Below are positions 17,814 to 26,957 of a DNA stretch of 64,000 nucleotides, piece after piece. This DNA is from Vogesella mureinivorans (GTDB taxonomy: Bacteria > Pseudomonadota > Gammaproteobacteria > Burkholderiales > Chromobacteriaceae). The first letter of the stretch is position 1. Every line of letters begins with the position of its first letter. The stretch is taken from assembly GCF_007644035.1 (NCBI RefSeq), contig NZ_VMTV02000162.1, forward strand, positions 51,636 to 115,635, written 5' to 3'. The position numbers were made by a program, and so were the translations under genes. The notes under the pieces were generated by a model. The model worked only from the letters and a program-made list of their open reading frames with translations. It had not been told where the DNA came from and did no database searches.

Positions 17814-19190
17814 CTACGCCAGCGCGGCCAGCAGCTTGGCGTGGATGCCGCCAAAACCGCCATTGCTCATCACCAGCACCTGGTCGCCGGCGCGGGCTTC
17901 GGCCACGATGGCGGCCACCAGCGCGTCGATATCGTCAAAGCAGCGCGCCTTGCCGCCCAGCGGCGCCAGCGCCTCGTCCACGCGCCAGCCCAGGTTGGCC
18001 GCACCGTAGCAGAACACCACGTCGGCGTCCTGCAGCGAGCCCGGCAGCGCGGCCTTCATGGTGCCCAGCTTCATGGTGTTGGAGCGCGGCTCCAGTACCG
18101 CCAGAATGCGCGTGCTGCGGCCAACCTTGTGGCGCAGGCCGGCTACCGTGGTGGTAATGGCGGTGGGGTGGTGGGCAAAGTCGTCGTACACGGTGATATC
18201 GCGCACGGTGCCTTTTACTTCCATGCGGCGCTTCACGCTCTGGAAGCGCGACAGCGCGTCGATGGCCACGGCAGGCGTCACGCCCACATGGCGCGCCGCG
18301 GCAATGGCGGCCACGGCGTTAAGGCGGTTGTGTTCGCCCGGCACGCCCCACACCACGCGGCCTTGCAGCTGGCCATCCAGCAGCACATCAAAGCTGCCGT
18401 CTGCGTCGGCCACACCGGCTTGCCAGCCGCTGTCGGTGCCAAAGGTTTCTACCGGCGTCCAGCAGCCACGGTCCAGCACGCGCTGCAGGCTGGCTTCGCG
18501 GCCGTTGGCCACCACCAGGCCCTGCCCCGGTACGGTACGTACCAGGTGGTGGAACTGCGTTTCGATCGCTGCCAGGTCGGCAAAGATATCGGCGTGGTCG
18601 TATTCCAGGTTATTCAGTACGGCGGTGCGCGGGCGGTAGTGTACGAACTTGCTGCGCTTGTCGAAGAAGGCGGTGTCGTATTCGTCGGCCTCGATCACAA
18701 AGAACGGGCTCTGGCTGGCCGCGTCCTGCGCCGGGGTACCCGGCAGGCGGGCAGAGATGCCAAAGTTTTCCGGTATGCCGCCAATCAGGAAGCCCGGCGC
18801 CAGGCCGGCGTCCTGCAGAATCCACGCCAGCATGGAGCTGGTGGTGGTCTTGCCGTGGGTGCCGGCTACCGCCAGCACCCATTTATCGTGCAGCACGTTC
18901 TCGGCCAGCCACTGCGGGCCGGAGATATACGGCAGGCCACGGTCGAGGATGGCTTCCATCAGCGGCTTGCCACGCGTGACCACATTGCCCACCACAAACA
19001 CATCGGCGCCGATATCGGCCTGCTCGGCACCAAAGCCTTGCATCAGCTCGATGCCCATGGCTTCCAGCTGGGTGCTCATCGGCGGGTAGACGTTGGCATC
19101 GCAGCCGGTCACCTTGTGGCCGGCGGCTTTGGCGATGGCGGCGATACCGCCCATGAAGGTGCCGCAAATACCGAGAATATGGATATGCAT
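17814..19190 (-). CDS. mpl: UDP-N-acetylmuramate:L-alanyl-gamma-D-glutamyl-meso-diaminopimelate ligase
   Basis: 458 residues from the ATG at 19190 (MHIHILGICGTFMGGIA). Recycles the murein tripeptide by ligating it to UDP-MurNAc with ATP, bypassing MurC-MurE. The N-terminal nucleotide-binding fold HILGICGTFMGGIA separates Mpl from MurC; the Mur P-loop VAGTHGKTTT is at residues 109-117; VIEADEYDTAFFDKRSKF is the Mur catalytic segment and YDDFAHHPTAI the C-terminal signature. The longer frame to 19385 runs into the neighbouring gene. Two copies of the dispersed word lie within it (17994, 18116). Confidence 0.95.
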   Translation of the reverse strand: MHIHILGICGTFMGGIAAIAKAAGHKVTGCDANVYPPMSTQLEAMGIELMQGFGAEQADIGADVFVVGNVVTRGKPLMEAILDRGLPYISGPQWLAENVLHDKWVLAVAGTHGKTTTSSMLAWILQDAGLAPGFLIGGIPENFGISARLPGTPAQDAASQSPFFVIEADEYDTAFFDKRSKFVHYRPRTAVLNNLEYDHADIFADLAAIETQFHHLVRTVPGQGLVVANGREASLQRVLDRGCWTPVETFGTDSGWQAGVADADGSFDVLLDGQLQGRVVWGVPGEHNRLNAVAAIAAARHVGVTPAVAIDALSRFQSVKRRMEVKGTVRDITVYDDFAHHPTAITTTVAGLRHKVGRSTRILAVLEPRSNTMKLGTMKAALPGSLQDADVVFCYGAANLGWRVDEALAPLGGKARCFDDIDALVAAIVAEARAGDQVLVMSNGGFGGIHAKLLAALA

Positions 19191-19278
19191 GATGTGCTGC
19201 AGACAGAAATCGGGAAAGGCAGAAGCATACCGCAAAGCCGCCGTGGCTTGGTGGCCACGGCGGCTTTTACGCGGTGTA

Positions 19279-20673
19279 TCAGAAGAACAGCCAGGTTTGC
19301 AGCACGAACAGCGGCAGCAGGAACACGATGGACCACGCCATGTAGCCAAAGAAGCTAGGCATCTTGATGCCACGCTGCTCGGCAATGGCTTTCACCATGA
19401 AGTTCGGTGCGTTACCGATATAGGTGTTGGCGCCCATGAATACCGCACCCATCGAGATGGCCAACAGGGTTTGCGACAGCGGGCCCATCAGCGTGGCAGC
19501 ATCGCCAGAGGCCAGGTTGAAGAACACCAGGTAGGTCGGTGCATTATCCAGGAAGCTGGACAGGATGCCGGTCATCCAGAAATACATGGCATTCAGCGGG
19601 GCGCCGTCCGGGCCAGTAACCACGCCTACCAGCGGTGCCAGCGCGCCGGCCTGGCCGGCCTGCAGCACGGCAATCACCGGGCCGATGGTAATGAAGATAC
19701 CGCCAAACAGTTTGGCGACTTCCAGAATCGGGTCCCAGTTGAACTCGTTACCGGCGCGCACCTGCTGCGGGGTAATTTTCAGCGAGATGGCGGCAATCAG
19801 CAGCAGCAGGCCATCGCGCACCAGGTTCTGCAGCGCCACCGGGGTGCCCATCACATCGAAGGTGATGCCTGGCTTCCAGAAACCGGACAACAGTACCGCA
19901 CCAATCACCGCCAGCAGCAGCGGGATATTGCGCAGGCCGTACAGCTTGATGGGCGCATCGGGGGTCTTGTCCTTCGGCTGCACACCTTCTTTGCGGAAAT
20001 AGTAGCTATCCACCATGTAGAACACCGGTAGCAGAATCGCCACCAACAGCAGTACCGGCAGCGCCATGGCCGACACGGTCCAGAAGAAATCCACGCCCTT
20101 CAGGAAGCCCAGAAACAGCGGCGGGTCGCCCAGCGGGGTCAGGCCGCCACCGATATTGGCCACCAGGAAGATAAAGAACACCACCACGTGCACATTGTGC
20201 TTGCGGTTGTCGTTGGCTTTGATCAGCGGGCGGATCAACAGCATGGCAGCGCCGGTGGTACCCATCAGCGATGCCAGCACGGTACCCAGCGCCAGCAGGC
20301 CGGTATTTAGCGCAGGCGAGCCGTGCAGATTGCCCCACACCAGAATGCCGCCCGACACGGTATACAGCGCAAACAGCAGCACCACGAAAGGGATGAACTC
20401 GGCCAGCATGGCGTGCACCACCAGCGCGGCACTGGTACCGGCACCAAAGCTCAGGGTAAAGGGCAGCAGGAACAGCAGCGTCCACATGGCGGTAATCTTG
20501 CCAAAGTGGTGGTGCCAGAAACCGGGGGCAAAAATGGGAAACAGCGCAATGGACAACAAAATGCCGGCAAACGGCAGGCCCCAGGCCAGGGACAGGGTGG
20601 CGCCGTCCAGACTAGCGGCCTGGGCAAGGCCGGGTAGCAAAGACAGCAGTAATGCGGTGGCAAAACGATTCAT
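19279..20673 (-). CDS. Sodium:proton antiporter, citrate-transporter-like superfamily
   Basis: 464 residues. An N-terminal signal-like helix (MNRFATALLLSLLPGLAQA) precedes about eleven membrane segments. GGLTPLGDPPLFLGFLKG and SFLDNAPTYLVFFNLA are the paired re-entrant-loop motifs of the ion transporter superfamily that contains NhaD, and the size fits the CitMHS_2 group annotated as Na+/H+ antiporters. Ion specificity is not proven by sequence. The start at 20673 has AAGGAG about seven bases upstream. Mpl lies downstream on the same strand, 88 bases away. Confidence 0.85.
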   Translation of the reverse strand: MNRFATALLLSLLPGLAQAASLDGATLSLAWGLPFAGILLSIALFPIFAPGFWHHHFGKITAMWTLLFLLPFTLSFGAGTSAALVVHAMLAEFIPFVVLLFALYTVSGGILVWGNLHGSPALNTGLLALGTVLASLMGTTGAAMLLIRPLIKANDNRKHNVHVVVFFIFLVANIGGGLTPLGDPPLFLGFLKGVDFFWTVSAMALPVLLLVAILLPVFYMVDSYYFRKEGVQPKDKTPDAPIKLYGLRNIPLLLAVIGAVLLSGFWKPGITFDVMGTPVALQNLVRDGLLLLIAAISLKITPQQVRAGNEFNWDPILEVAKLFGGIFITIGPVIAVLQAGQAGALAPLVGVVTGPDGAPLNAMYFWMTGILSSFLDNAPTYLVFFNLASGDAATLMGPLSQTLLAISMGAVFMGANTYIGNAPNFMVKAIAEQRGIKMPSFFGYMAWSIVFLLPLFVLQTWLFF

Positions 20674-20810
20674 CGGGGCTCCTTGTGCAGGCAGCAAGGG
20701 TGCTGCTCTTTTTGTAACAGAATGTTTTAGGACTACAGTTTACCCGATTAATTCCAAAAGCCCTTTTCCACAAAAGCAAAAAACCGCGCCCTGCTCGCCG
20801 CAAAAGGCGT

Positions 20811-20840
20811 AAAAAAGCCCTTCAGCATAGCAGAAGGGCT
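20811..20840 (-). terminator. Terminator of gloA
   Basis: On the minus strand GAAGGGCT/AGCCCTTC arms (20833-20840 and 20816-20823) close a nine-base loop and are followed by T6 (A-run at 20811-20816 on +). It lies 40 bases after the gloA stop. Confidence 0.88.
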
Positions 20841-20880
20841 GGCAATGACGGCAGCAAACGCGCCACAGGCGGGCAGCGCT

Positions 20881-21270
20881 TTAGCGGGTGCCTTTCTGGA
20901 TAAACTCGATCTTGTAGCCGTCCGGGTCTTCCACAAAGGCAATCACGGTGGTGCCGTGCTTCATCGGGCCGGCTTCGCGTACCACTTTGCCGCCTTTGGC
21001 GCGTACGGCGTCACAGGTGGCGTAGGCGTCGGCCACTTCTACCGCCAGGTGGCCAAAGGCGTTGCCCAGCTCGTAGCTGTCGGTATCCCAGTTGTGGGTC
21101 AGCTCGATCACACTGTTGCTGTCTTCGTCGCCGTAGCCGACAAAAGCCAGGGTAAAGCGGCCTTCCGGGTAGTCGTGGCGGCGCAGCAGGGTCATGCCCA
21201 GCACGTCGGTGTAAAAGGCAATGGAACGGTCGAGCTGGCCGACACGGATCATGGTATGCAGCAGGCGCAT
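20881..21270 (-). CDS. gloA: Lactoylglutathione lyase (glyoxalase I)
   Basis: 129 residues, the bacterial nickel-type length. Isomerises the methylglyoxal-glutathione hemithioacetal to S-lactoylglutathione. Two vicinal-oxygen-chelate half-domains are visible with metal ligands in [10 protein letters not shown] (His5), NSVIELTHN (Glu), AFGHLAVEV (His) and YKIEFIQ (Glu). The start at 21270 gives the standard [20 protein letters not shown]. Single gene with its own terminator; methylglyoxal arises from triose phosphates, which fits with nearby glycerol metabolism only loosely. A long-form word copy (21335-21345) lies upstream. Confidence 0.96.
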   Translation of the reverse strand: MRLLHTMIRVGQLDRSIAFYTDVLGMTLLRRHDYPEGRFTLAFVGYGDEDSNSVIELTHNWDTDSYELGNAFGHLAVEVADAYATCDAVRAKGGKVVREAGPMKHGTTVIAFVEDPDGYKIEFIQKGTR

Positions 21271-21412
21271 GGGGTTCTCCGGCAAATAAGTCTGTGCACA
21301 GCTGGCATCACAGCCAGCGCACAAAAGCATCAAAGGTTGGCCGCATGGCGGCAAGAACGGGCAGATGGGGGCGCTGTGGCCCAGTTAAAGCCAGCCGGGC
21401 AGAACAGGCTGT

Positions 21413-22126
21413 TCAGCCGTAACGAAACAGGCTGTCGCCATGGGTTTTCAGCCACTGGCGCGCTGGCTGCCAGCCGGGGTACAGGCGCCCTACTTCGGCC
21501 CAGAAAGCGGGTGAATGGTTCATGTGGCGCAGGTGCGCCAGCTCGTGGGCGATCACATAATCCAGCACCGCAGGCGGCGCCTGCACCAGGCGCCAGTTCA
21601 GGCGAATAATGCCCTGGCTGGTACAGCTGCCCCAGCGCGTACGCGCCGACGACAGCGCCCAGCCGGACAGCGGCCGCGCCGCGTGCGCTTCCCACGCGGC
21701 CAGGCGGCTGCAAAAGCCCTCGCGCGCTTGCTTTTGCAGCCAGGCCACCACCGCTGCGGCCAACCTGGCCGGCTGCTGCAGGCCGGGACCGGCGATATGC
21801 AACCTATCGCCATCAATGCGCGCGCGGTGCCGCGTGCCCTCTTCCACCACCAGCTGCAAGGTGTGCCCGGCCAGCATCACCGTGCCACGGCTGGCTTCGC
21901 GCCGGTTTTCTTCGGCCTGGTAGCGCGCCAGATGCGCCATGATCCAGTCGCGCTTGCTGGCCAGAATATCCTGCAGCGCCGCCAGCGATACCGCTGGCGG
22001 GGCGATCAGCTCTACCTGGCCATCGCGTATGCGTATGCCCACGCTCTGCCGTGCGCGGCGCGTGAGCCGCACCGCCAGCGGGCCGTCAGGCAGGGTGAGG
22101 CTGAGCGGCGCGTGCTTTGCGTTCAT
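21413..22126 (-). CDS. YgjP/SprT-like zinc metalloprotease-fold protein (DUF45)
   Basis: 237 residues from the ATG at 22126. The HELAHLRHMNHSPAFW zinc motif near the C-terminus, preceded by TRWGSCTSQGIIRLNWRLV, is the DUF45/YgjP signature. Such proteins resemble WLM/SprT metallopeptidases; the substrate is unknown. The first 41 bases overlap the 3' end of the acyltransferase gene upstream, so the two are probably co-transcribed and coupled. Confidence 0.9.
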   Translation of the reverse strand: MNAKHAPLSLTLPDGPLAVRLTRRARQSVGIRIRDGQVELIAPPAVSLAALQDILASKRDWIMAHLARYQAEENRREASRGTVMLAGHTLQLVVEEGTRHRARIDGDRLHIAGPGLQQPARLAAAVVAWLQKQAREGFCSRLAAWEAHAARPLSGWALSSARTRWGSCTSQGIIRLNWRLVQAPPAVLDYVIAHELAHLRHMNHSPAFWAEVGRLYPGWQPARQWLKTHGDSLFRYG

Positions 22127-22856
22127 CGGGGTGGGCAAACGGGCCGACGCCGCCAATCTCGCGCTGGCGCGCTTCGATCCAGCTTTGGGCAGCCTTCATC
22201 ATGGCTTCGGGGCCGGCGTAGTTGGCCGGGAACAGCGGCGGGCCGATCACCACGGTGATTTCGCCCGGGTGTTTCAGGAAGGCGTTGCGCGGCCAGAATT
22301 CGCCGGCATTGTGCGCTACCGGCACCATGGGCATATCAAACTGCACCGCCATGCGCGCGGCGCCCAGCTTGTACTTGCCGGCCAGGCCGGGGCGAATGCG
22401 CGTGCCTTCGGGGAACACGCTGATCCAGAAGCCGTGCTGTTTGCGGTTCAGGCCTTGTTCCAGCAGGCGGCGGTTGGCATTGGCGCGGTCGGAGCGATTA
22501 ATGGTGATGGGGTTGGTCAGCGCCAGGCCCCAGCCAAAAAACGGAATCATCAGCAGCTCGCGCTTGGCCACAAACACCTGCGACGGAAAGATTTCCTGCA
22601 GCGACAGGGTTTCCCAGCCGGACTGGTGCTTGGCGCAAATGATGGCCGGCTGATCAATGATGTTTTCCTGGCCGATAACGCGGTAGCGCAGGCCGACTAC
22701 ATGCCACAGCAGCCAGGTCAGCACCCGCGCCCAGCTTTCGCCCACCAGGTGGCGGCGGCGGCGCGGCAGCGGTGCGCACAGGAACAGCACCGCACAGAAC
22801 AGCGGGGTGAGGATGGCCACCAGCAGCCAGTAGATCAGGTTACGAATCAGCAGCAT
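22086..22856 (-). CDS. 1-acyl-sn-glycerol-3-phosphate acyltransferase family protein
   Basis: 256 residues. An N-terminal membrane helix (LIYWLLVAILTPLFCAVLF) precedes the PlsC domain: AIICAKHQSGWETLS is the HX4D-type motif with Glu in place of Asp, and FPEGTRIRPG is the second conserved block. It would transfer acyl groups to lysophosphatidate or a related lysolipid at the inner membrane. Three genes (gmhB, this, YgjP-like) run in the same direction with gaps of 5 bases or overlap. gmhB-plsC pairing is common in beta- and gammaproteobacteria. Confidence 0.92.
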   Translation of the reverse strand: MLLIRNLIYWLLVAILTPLFCAVLFLCAPLPRRRRHLVGESWARVLTWLLWHVVGLRYRVIGQENIIDQPAIICAKHQSGWETLSLQEIFPSQVFVAKRELLMIPFFGWGLALTNPITINRSDRANANRRLLEQGLNRKQHGFWISVFPEGTRIRPGLAGKYKLGAARMAVQFDMPMVPVAHNAGEFWPRNAFLKHPGEITVVIGPPLFPANYAGPEAMMKAAQSWIEARQREIGGVGPFAHPDERKARAAQPHPA

Positions 22857-22861
22857 GGCAC

Positions 22862-23404
22862 TCAGTTGTCCAGATTGATCAGGTAGTCTGCCGCGTCAAA
22901 CAGGTCGTCGAATACCTGCGTGCCGGCGGGCAGCCCGCCTTTGTCCAGCGTGCGCAGGCCCTTGCCGGTGCGCACCAGTAGCGGCAGGCCGCCGACTTCG
23001 GCCACTGCCTGCAAGTCGCGCAGGCTGTCGCCCACCATGGGCAAGCCGTCGCCGCGCACATTAAAGCGCTCCATCACCTCGTGCACCATGCCGGGCTTGG
23101 GTTTGCGGCAGTCGCACTGGTCGTCGGCGGTATGCGGGCAGAAGATCACCGCGTCGATACGGCCACCCGCCTGGTTCACCAGACGGTGCATTTTTTCGTG
23201 CATGGCGTTCAGCGCGTGCATGTCGAACAGGCCACGGCCGATGCCGCTCTGGTTGGTGGCCACCACCACGCGCCAGCCGGCCTGGGTCAGGTTGGCAATG
23301 GCTTCCAGGCTGCGCGGTAGCGGCTGCCATTCCATGGTGTTCTTGACGAAGTCGTCGCGATCCTGGTTGATCACGCCGTCGCGGTCGAGGATGACAAGTT
23401 TCAT
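22862..23404 (-). CDS. gmhB: D-glycero-beta-D-manno-heptose 1,7-bisphosphate 7-phosphatase
   Basis: 180 residues. HAD phosphatase of the ADP-heptose pathway for lipopolysaccharide inner core. Motif I is VILDRDGVINQD; VATNQSGIGRG is the Thr/Ser motif; the zinc loop CPHTADDQCDCRKPKPGM carries the GmhB-specific Cys-His cluster; MVGDSLRDL supplies the last Asp. The sibling histidinol phosphatase HisB is excluded by the absence of the imidazole-glycerol domain and by the LPS-type neighbour. First gene of a three-gene run toward lower coordinates. Confidence 0.94.
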   Translation of the reverse strand: MKLVILDRDGVINQDRDDFVKNTMEWQPLPRSLEAIANLTQAGWRVVVATNQSGIGRGLFDMHALNAMHEKMHRLVNQAGGRIDAVIFCPHTADDQCDCRKPKPGMVHEVMERFNVRGDGLPMVGDSLRDLQAVAEVGGLPLLVRTGKGLRTLDKGGLPAGTQVFDDLFDAADYLINLDN

Positions 23405-23428
23405 GGTGTCCTTTTAGGCCATTTTCTG

Positions 23429-23516
23429 CCACGAACCCCACAAAACACACGAAAGGAAAACACGCGCCGTACAGCGCATGATTCGCTTTGTTCGTGTTAT
23501 TTCGTGGTTTTCGTGG
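23429..23516. repeat. Imperfect long inverted repeat between glyS and gmhB
   Basis: CCACGAA at 23429-23435 and TCGTGG at 23511-23516 are the outer ends of a degenerate inverted repeat of about 35 bases per arm, rich in CACGAAA-type words and centred near GCGCCGTACAGCGC (23464-23477). Similar CACGAAA repeats occur between genes in many proteobacteria. It may act as a terminator for glyS or be an inert extragenic repeat. Confidence 0.55.
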
Positions 23517-23526
23517 CCAAGCAGTT

Positions 23527-25599
23527 TTACTCCGCCAGCAGCGAGATGTCCGCTACGCGGTTGAACAGCGCCGCCAGGCTGGCCAGCAGGGCGATACGGT
23601 TGCCACGCACGGCCAGGTCGTCTGCCATCACCATCACGCCGTCGAAGAAGGCATCCACCGGCGCCCGCAGCGACGCCAGCTGGGTCAGCGCACCGGCAAA
23701 GTCGTGGGCGGCAAACTTCGCTTCCACGGCCGGGGCCAGCGCCTGGATGGCGTCAAACAGCGCACGCTCGGCGTCCTCGGCAAACAGCGCCGGGTTCACC
23801 GTGGCGATGTCGCCTTCGGCTTTTTTCAGGATGTTCTTCACGCGCTTGTTGGCCGCAGCCAGGGTAGCGGCTTCCGGCAGCGCCTTGAACTGCGCCACGG
23901 CGGCCAGTACGGCGCCTACTTCGTTCAGCTGGGTCGGGGCCAGCGCCAGTACGGCGTCGATCTCGTCGGCTTTGTAGTCGTTGGCCAGGTAGTTTTTCAG
24001 GCGTTCCAGCGTGAAGGCGTACACCTCGTCTACCACGTTGGCCGACAGCAGCCCGGCCGGGAAGGCCGCGGCAGCGTCGCGAATCAGCGCTTTCAGGTCC
24101 AGCGGGGCGGCCAGCACCATGCGCAGCACGCCTAGTGCTGCACGGCGCAGCGCGAACGGGTCTTTGTCGCCGGTAGGGATCAGGCCGATGCCCCAGATAC
24201 CCACGATGGTTTCCAGCTTGTCGGCCAGCGCCACGGCGGTAGCGATCGGGCCTTGCGGCAGGCTGTCGCCGGCAAAACGCGGGTGGTAGTGGCCTTCGAT
24301 GGCGTCGGCCACGGCGGCGTCTTCACCGTCCAGGCGGGCGTAGTAACGGCCCATGATGCCTTGCAGCTCGGGGAACTCGCCCACCATGTCGGAGACCAGG
24401 TCGGCCTTGGCCAGGTAAGCCGCGCGCGCGGCCAAGGTGGCGTCGGCACCCAGCTGGGTGGCGATGGCGGCGGCAATGGCCTGCAGGCGTTCTACGCGCT
24501 GTAGCTGGCTGCCGATCTTGTTGTGGTACACCACATTGGCCAGGCGCGGCAGGCGGCTGTCCAGGCGCTGCTTCTGGTCTTGCTCGTAGAAGAACTTGGC
24601 GTCGGACAGGCGGGCACGCAGCACGCGCTCGTTGCCGCCAATGATGTAGCGCGGGTTGTCTGTCTGCAGGTTGGACACCAGCAGGAAGCGGTTCATCAGT
24701 TTGCCTTCGCCATCCAGCAGCGGGAAGTACTTCTGGTTCTGCTGCATGGTGAGAATCAGGCATTCCTGCGGTACGTTCAGGAACTCGGCTTCGAAGCCGG
24801 CTTCCAGCACCACCGGCCATTCCACCAGGCCGGTGACTTCGTCAAACAGCGCGTCCGGGGCGGCGATGGTGGCGTTCAGGCGGGCAGCGGCTTCGGCCAG
24901 CTTGTGGCGGATCAGCTCGCGGCGGGCGGTGAAGCTGGCGATGACTTTGCCTTCTTCGGCCAGCGTGCGGGCGTAGGCGTCGGCGTTGGCCACGGTCACG
25001 TCACCGGCAGACAGGAAGCGGTGGCCACGGGTGAGCTGGCGGCTTTGCAGGCCCAGTACCTCGCCGGCAATCACGTGCTCGCCGTGCAGCATCATCAGGC
25101 CGTGTACCGGGCGTACGAATTGCAGGTCCAGGTCGGCCCAGCGCATCAGCTTGGGCGCTGGCAGCTTTTTCAGGGCGGTGGCCACGATGCCGGACAGCAC
25201 GGCAGACAGCGCCTCGCCGGCTTTGGTGGATTCGTAGGCGTATACGTCCTGCTTGCCATCGTGCACGGTGGTCAGCGCGGCCACGTCTACGCCGCAGGAG
25301 CGGGCAAAACCGGCCAGCGCGGGCGACGGCTGGCCGTCTTTCATGCCGGCAGACACGGCCGGGCCACGGCGCACGATGTGCTGGTCGGGCTGGATGGCAG
25401 CCACGGCCGGGATCTGCACCGCCAGGCGGCGCGGGCTGGCGTACACGTTGGCCGCGGCGTCGGCGGGGGCAAACTGCAGCTTTTTCAGCTCGTCGGTAAT
25501 GGTGTCGGCAAAGCTGTTGGCCAGCTTTTCCAGTGCTTTTGGCGGCAGCTCTTCGGTGAGCAGCTCAATCAGCAAGGTGGCTTGTTGGGTCATGGTCAT
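23527..25599 (-). CDS. glyS: Glycine-tRNA ligase beta subunit
   Basis: 690 residues, full length. Beta subunit of the bacterial alpha2-beta2 glycyl-tRNA synthetase, which carries the tRNA-recognition and HD domains. LLIELLTEELPPKALEKL at the N-terminus and VEWPVVLEAGFEAEFLNVPQECL are characteristic. The ATG at 25599 overlaps the TGA of the upstream gene (ATGA), so the genes are coupled; an ATG two codons further is also possible. Unusually, a small exported-protein gene separates it from glyQ. One word copy at 23848 lies inside. Confidence 0.96.
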   Translation of the reverse strand: MTMTQQATLLIELLTEELPPKALEKLANSFADTITDELKKLQFAPADAAANVYASPRRLAVQIPAVAAIQPDQHIVRRGPAVSAGMKDGQPSPALAGFARSCGVDVAALTTVHDGKQDVYAYESTKAGEALSAVLSGIVATALKKLPAPKLMRWADLDLQFVRPVHGLMMLHGEHVIAGEVLGLQSRQLTRGHRFLSAGDVTVANADAYARTLAEEGKVIASFTARRELIRHKLAEAAARLNATIAAPDALFDEVTGLVEWPVVLEAGFEAEFLNVPQECLILTMQQNQKYFPLLDGEGKLMNRFLLVSNLQTDNPRYIIGGNERVLRARLSDAKFFYEQDQKQRLDSRLPRLANVVYHNKIGSQLQRVERLQAIAAAIATQLGADATLAARAAYLAKADLVSDMVGEFPELQGIMGRYYARLDGEDAAVADAIEGHYHPRFAGDSLPQGPIATAVALADKLETIVGIWGIGLIPTGDKDPFALRRAALGVLRMVLAAPLDLKALIRDAAAAFPAGLLSANVVDEVYAFTLERLKNYLANDYKADEIDAVLALAPTQLNEVGAVLAAVAQFKALPEAATLAAANKRVKNILKKAEGDIATVNPALFAEDAERALFDAIQALAPAVEAKFAAHDFAGALTQLASLRAPVDAFFDGVMVMADDLAVRGNRIALLASLAALFNRVADISLLAE

Positions 25600-26063
25600 T
25601 CAATCTTTTCGCTGGGGGCGTTAGGTGCCAGGCGGCAGACAATCTTCAGCATGGTGTCGGCAATGGAGCCCTGCTCCACCGGCACGAAGGTCCAGTTAAA
25701 GCGCTGCAGCTGGAACATCTGGGTGTAGACATGCTGGTTGCGCTTGGTCCAGTAGCTGGTGTTCACAAAGGCGTACTGCATGTTCTGGCAGTCGGCACGG
25801 CCTTCAAGGCGGCGTACCTGGTAGCTGATACCCAGGCTGTCTTCCTGCTTTTTCTCGGCGTAACGCTCCTGGTTGATGAAGCGGACGAGGCCTTCGTTCA
25901 CATTGGCAATGCTGTCCAGATCGATGGCCAGCTCCAGCGCGTCACCACTTTGGTACACCTGGAAGTTGCCTTCCTGCTGCGGGGCTTCCTGCTGGCTGGC
26001 CAGATACCAGGTCAGGCCGGCCAGCACCGCAATCAGGGTGAAAAAGGCTACCGCTGTCTTCAT
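25596..26063 (-). CDS. Small exported protein inserted between glyQ and glyS
   Basis: 155 residues. A hydrophobic N-terminus (MKTAVAFFTLIAVLAGLTWYLA) looks like a signal anchor or uncleaved signal. The rest is soluble with Cys in GRADCQNMQYA and KIVCRLA, probably a disulfide, and a pattern DLDSI...W.FVPVEQGS...VC resembling surface-adhesin protein E-like domains. Family assignment is weak. It starts three bases after glyQ stops and overlaps glyS by ATGA, so it is in the glycyl-tRNA synthetase operon though unrelated to it by function. Confidence 0.8.
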   Translation of the reverse strand: MKTAVAFFTLIAVLAGLTWYLASQQEAPQQEGNFQVYQSGDALELAIDLDSIANVNEGLVRFINQERYAEKKQEDSLGISYQVRRLEGRADCQNMQYAFVNTSYWTKRNQHVYTQMFQLQRFNWTFVPVEQGSIADTMLKIVCRLAPNAPSEKIE

Positions 26064-26066
26064 GGC

Positions 26067-26957
26067 TTAGTCTTTTCTGCACATCGGGAAGCCCAGGGCT
26101 TCACGCGCGTCGTAATAAGCCTGGGCCACACCGCGGGACAGGTTGCGGATGCGGCCGATATAGGCGGCACGCTCGGTGACCGAAATGGCGCCACGGGCAT
26201 CCAGCAGGTTGAAGGTGTGGCCGGCTTTCAGGATGGTTTCGTAGCCCGGCAGCGGCAGGCCGGCTTCCAGCAGGCGTTTGGCTTCGCTTTCGTAGTCGGC
26301 AAACTGTTTGAACAGCAGCTCGACATTGCTTTCTTCAAAAGCGTATTTCGATTGCTCGAACTCGTTCTGGAAGAACACGTCGCCGTAGGTCACCACGGTG
26401 CCGTCCGGCAGGCGCGTCCACACCAGCTCGTACACGTTTTCGATGTCTTGCAGGTACATGGCCAGGCGTTCCAGGCCGTAGGTGATTTCACCCAGTACCG
26501 GCTTGCAATCCAGGCCGCCCACTTGCTGGAAGTAAGTGAACTGGGTCACTTCCATGCCGTTCAGCCAGACTTCCCAGCCCAGACCCCAGGCGCCCAGGGT
26601 GGGGTTTTCCCAGTCGTCTTCCACAAAGCGGATGTCGTGAATGGCCGGGTCGATGCCCAGCTCGCGCAGCGAACCCAGGTACAGGTCCTGGATGTCCGGC
26701 GGCGAAGGCTTCAGCACGACCTGGAACTGGTGATGCTGGAACAGGCGGTTCGGGTTTTCGCCGTAGCGGCCGTCTTTGGGGCGGCGGCTAGGCTGCACGT
26801 AGGCAGCGTGCCACGGTTCCGGGCCCAGGGCGCGCAGGAAGGTGGCAGTGTGCGAGGTGCCTGCGCCCACTTCGGTATCGTAAGGCTGCAACAAAGCGCA
26901 GCCCTGACGGTTCCAGTAGTGCTGCAGGGTGAGGATGATTTCCTGGAAAGTGAGCAT
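26067..26957 (-). CDS. glyQ: Glycine-tRNA ligase alpha subunit
   Basis: 296 residues from the ATG at 26957 ([15 protein letters not shown]). Catalytic subunit that activates glycine with ATP and charges tRNA-Gly together with Gly[39 protein letters not shown] and [19 protein letters not shown] are the class II active-site segments of GlyQ. A longer open frame to 27161 has no homology-like sequence and is rejected. First gene of glyQ, small exported gene, glyS. Confidence 0.97.
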   Translation of the reverse strand: MLTFQEIILTLQHYWNRQGCALLQPYDTEVGAGTSHTATFLRALGPEPWHAAYVQPSRRPKDGRYGENPNRLFQHHQFQVVLKPSPPDIQDLYLGSLRELGIDPAIHDIRFVEDDWENPTLGAWGLGWEVWLNGMEVTQFTYFQQVGGLDCKPVLGEITYGLERLAMYLQDIENVYELVWTRLPDGTVVTYGDVFFQNEFEQSKYAFEESNVELLFKQFADYESEAKRLLEAGLPLPGYETILKAGHTFNLLDARGAISVTERAAYIGRIRNLSRGVAQAYYDAREALGFPMCRKD

